Below, piece after piece: positions 15,068-17,439 of a stretch of DNA of 17,439 nucleotides. Source of the DNA: SKKY01 sp964622305 (lineage in GTDB: Bacteria > Bacillota > Peptococcia > Peptococcales > SKKY01); the NCBI GenBank assembly GCA_964622305.1, contig CAZUPR010000026.1, forward strand, positions 1 to 17,439, written 5' to 3'. The first letter of the stretch is position 1; the number at the start of each line of letters is the position of its first letter. A program made the position numbers and the translations under genes. The notes below the pieces were generated by a model. The model saw only the letters and a program-made list of their open reading frames with translations, searched no databases and was not told where the DNA came from.

Positions 15068-17439
15068 TTAAGCTTTACTATCTTCGGCGACCATGCTTGT
15101 TCTTTCTAAAAGTTCCTCTACTTCCGATTCCTTATATTCTTTTTCCTCATGGATTTCAAAACCTCCAGATAAGACAAAATCCCTTAAAAGTTTTGCAATA
15201 TCCCTGTTAATAATAAACATGGGAATACCTTTACCCTTCCTCTTCTCCAAGAAGACTTTAGCCCTATCTTTGTCTACCGTTTTTTCTAATTCAACAAACC
15301 TGCCATATTCATTAATATTTTTTTCGCTAACTTTTGACTCTAAAAATTTCTCTAAAAGCCCCACATCAACCCCGATAGCCTCATGCAAATCCATAACCTG
15401 TTTATTCTTTGCCAATAGTTGATACTGGGTAATGTATTCTCTAAAAGTTTTGCCTTCAACTAGTTCTGCTTCCCCTCTTTCTATATCGTGGAGGAAGATG
15501 TTGGCAAATTTTTGCTCCTCCTGTGAAAGGCTGGCAAAAGATTTATGAAGTTCATTAAGAGTATTTTGCAGTTCTTGGGGATCTATATTTTTCTGACTTA
15601 AATCCTTTAAATACTTTTCAAATCTTGAGTTCATATAATTGGTATCAATTTTTCCTGTATCAATTTCTGTTAGATAGCCATCAATATCAAAGGGCAAATC
15701 ATCTGCATCATCAATTACTTTTTTTGCCAGTTCCTTATATCTCTGGACCATGGCCAGATAACTTTGTTCATCAATGGTAATTTCTATCTCCTGCCCATCT
15801 TCGAAAGTATATTTTTTTTCTTCCCAGGTAAAGCCTTGAACCTTTGCAGCCTCAAAGTGCTGACTGAACTTTGAAAACAGTTTAGCAAATTGGCCTCTTT
15901 CAGCCAAATCTTCGGGCAATTTTTCAAAGTTTGCCACTCCTGCTCTTTCAAAGAGATACTTGATATCATCTGCTAATCCATTCATCTTCTTTAAATTAGA
16001 AGGTGGGTGCTCAACAAAGAGATCGACCTTCCTATCGCCTGAATAATATTTTACTGCCTCTTCAATATTTCTTTCCATGCTATTTGGATAACGGTAATAC
16101 CTTATGACCCCAAAGGGCTTGTCGGGGCCAAAGAGTCTGTTGGTTCTGGAAAAAGCCTGGATAATATTTTCATATTTAAGAATCTTATCAAGATACAAGG
16201 TATTGACCCATTTGGAGTCGAAACCTGTAAGCATCTGATCAACAACAATCAAGAGGTTAAGCTGGGCATCCTCGTCTTTTTCAATGCGCTCGTAGGGCTT
16301 TTTATGGGACAGTCTTGAAGATATATCTTTTTTAAATTTATCATGTATAGTCAGATTAAAATCTTGTCCGTATAGTTTGTTGTAGTCCTCCATAATCTCA
16401 AGAAGTCCATCTTCCTTAAATAAGGCACCCTCTCCTTTTTTATCGCCGCCATTGTCGATATTGGAGTCAAAAAGAGCTGTGATTTTAAGGTCTGGCCTTT
16501 CTTTTTTTATTAACCTGTAGTATTTAATGGCTTCAACAATTGAGCTTGTTGCAAAGATTGCGTGGAATTTTCCATTCTGACTCAGAGTCAACCAATTATC
16601 AAAGATATCTTTGACCACCATTTCCCTGTGTTCGTCCCTGTCGTACTGGATGGCCTTAAGCTCGTCCTCGATACCCTTGATATATTGACCAGCCTCATTT
16701 TCATAACCTGCCATGGAAATTTCACTCATATATTTTAAATAAATTGCTTTTTTATCATAATCTGCCAGGGCCTCTTCCTCACTGGAAGCCTTGGCTTTTT
16801 CCAGAGCAACTGCCTTTCTTAAATCCCTGTCCTTATAGGTTGCAATCTTATAGGGATAAAAACCCAAAACGTTGCCGTCTCTGATACCATCGGCAATAGT
16901 ATACCTATGTAATTCATCACCAAAAATAGTTGCAGTTGTAGAATCTTTTTTCTTGTTTTTGTCATAAATTGGGGTTCCTGTAAAACCAAAGAAAATAGCG
17001 TCGGGAAAAGTCTTCTTAATTGTAAAAAGCATATCTCCAAAGGTGCTTCTGTGGGCTTCGTCGATGATAAAAACAATTCTTTTTTTGTTCATTTTTTCTA
17101 TATCATGGGCATTTAAGCCAGACTCATCTTCCTGGATTCTGGACATTTTTTGAATAGAAGTAACTATTAGTGTATTGGAAGGATCATTGCTTTTTAGCTT
17201 GCTAATTAAAGTTCTAGTATTTTCAGTTGCCTGAATATCATCAGTCACATCAGCAAAAGCTCTGTATTCATAAAGAGATTGGGTGCCCAGTTCAACCCGG
17301 TCCATTAAAAAGATAACCTTGTCTGCATCTTTGGAGTTGGCGATAAGCTGGGCTGACTTAAAGGAGGTCATGGTCTTACCTGAACCGGTGGTATGCCAGA
17401 TGTATCCGCCACGTTGCTTTTTTTCTTCCCATTTTATTT
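15068..17439 (-). CDS. hsdR: Type I restriction enzyme subunit R (HsdR), N-terminus off the window
   Basis: HsdR is the motor and nuclease subunit of a type I restriction-modification system; it translocates DNA and cuts far from the recognition site. About 789 residues are visible, and the frame stays open to the right edge. The first complete codons read IKWEEKKQRGGYIWH and run into Walker A TTGSGKT (17372-17386 region). Other superfamily 2 helicase motifs follow in order: VIFLMDR, VTSIQKMSR, IIDEAHRS (DEAH at 17062-17051), FGFTGTPI, QMLTGFDSKWVNTLYLDK and QAFSRTNRL. A helical C-terminal region follows. Usual HsdR proteins have about 1000-1100 residues, so the missing 250-300 should hold the PD-(D/E)xK nuclease domain. 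hsdM and hsdS are expected to the right. No frameshift or internal stop is seen. The recombinase gene follows after 25 bp. Confidence 0.95.
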   Translation of the reverse strand, partial: IKWEEKKQRGGYIWHTTGSGKTMTSFKSAQLIANSKDADKVIFLMDRVELGTQSLYEYRAFADVTDDIQATENTRTLISKLKSNDPSNTLIVTSIQKMSRIQEDESGLNAHDIEKMNKKRIVFIIDEAHRSTFGDMLFTIKKTFPDAIFFGFTGTPIYDKNKKKDSTTATIFGDELHRYTIADGIRDGNVLGFYPYKIATYKDRDLRKAVALEKAKASSEEEALADYDKKAIYLKYMSEISMAGYENEAGQYIKGIEDELKAIQYDRDEHREMVVKDIFDNWLTLSQNGKFHAIFATSSIVEAIKYYRLIKKERPDLKITALFDSNIDNGGDKKGEGALFKEDGLLEIMEDYNKLYGQDFNLTIHDKFKKDISSRLSHKKPYERIEKDEDAQLNLLIVVDQMLTGFDSKWVNTLYLDKILKYENIIQAFSRTNRLFGPDKPFGVIRYYRYPNSMERNIEEAVKYYSGDRKVDLFVEHPPSNLKKMNGLADDIKYLFERAGVANFEKLPEDLAERGQFAKLFSKFSQHFEAAKVQGFTWEEKKYTFEDGQEIEITIDEQSYLAMVQRYKELAKKVIDDADDLPFDIDGYLTEIDTGKIDTNYMNSRFEKYLKDLSQKNIDPQELQNTLNELHKSFASLSQEEQKFANIFLHDIERGEAELVEGKTFREYITQYQLLAKNKQVMDLHEAIGVDVGLLEKFLESKVSEKNINEYGRFVELEKTVDKDRAKVFLEKRKGKGIPMFIINRDIAKLLRDFVLSGGFEIHEEKEYKESEVEELLERTSMVAEDSKA

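Noticed and set aside
15068..17371. HsdR starting at the Met at 17371
   Set aside because: Walker A (GSGKT) and at least 20 further in-frame HsdR-like residues lie upstream of that Met, so it is internal and the gene runs off the window.
14113..17439. Prophage or integrative element
   Set aside because: Apart from the recombinase there are no phage, conjugation or excision genes, and no direct repeats resembling attachment sites were seen around 14077-14112 or elsewhere in the window.

Overview
The window looks like a piece of chromosome from an AT-rich, Gram-positive-type bacterium of the Bacillota, probably a clostridium-like anaerobe. The pointers are a DnaI-type helicase loader beside a DnaD-domain protein, an Asp23/Gls24 domain, a MraZ whose N-terminus (MFMGEYQHSID) is of the Bacillus/Clostridium type, strong AGGAGG-like ribosome binding sites with TTG/GTG pseudo-starts, and a lipoprotein signal. 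A Halanaerobiales-like host is possible, but the sequence alone does not settle it. There are no tRNA, rRNA or CRISPR features. One run of exactly 100 N (13672-13771) is an assembly gap inside a gene.

Left part (1-4843, all minus strand). The start of rsmH and the whole of mraZ open the division/cell-wall (dcw) cluster, which runs off the left edge. Upstream of mraZ is a series of 10-bp-phased AAAGTGG-type boxes, the likely MraZ autoregulatory operator. A perfect-palindrome terminator separates this unit from a five-gene operon read from 4843 down to 721. Its genes are a P-loop NTPase fused to an Asp23/Gls24 domain, a DnaD-domain primosome protein, a DnaI/DnaC-like helicase loader, a lipoprotein M28-type zinc peptidase whose catalytic Glu position is His, and a COG2426 small membrane protein. 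Most junctions overlap by 1-8 nt, so the genes are probably translationally coupled.

Middle (4844-6731, plus strand). A divergent, AT-rich promoter region drives an M42 zinc aminopeptidase and, immediately after it, an exported NodB-type polysaccharide deacetylase. The deacetylase runs tail to tail into the next minus-strand gene with a 26-bp overlap. Its coding sequence also carries the probable terminator of that opposing gene.

Right part (6706-17439, all minus strand). From right to left come a type I restriction subunit HsdR (N-terminus off the window), a tyrosine recombinase 25 bp after it, a membrane-bound dCache-HAMP-GGDEF diguanylate cyclase interrupted by the assembly gap, sbcD and sbcC (the Mre11/Rad50-type nuclease), and a cytoplasmic FIST-GGDEF diguanylate cyclase. 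The sbcDC pair is thus bracketed by two c-di-GMP synthases, and the upstream one is close enough to be co-transcribed with it.

The points most worth a second look are the NTPase-Asp23 fusion in a primosome operon, the M28 active-site change, the phased MraZ operator, the sbcDC/diguanylate cyclase arrangement, the HsdR-recombinase pair, the antisense terminator inside the deacetylase gene, and a sharply GC-rich patch coding for the SbcC zinc hook.
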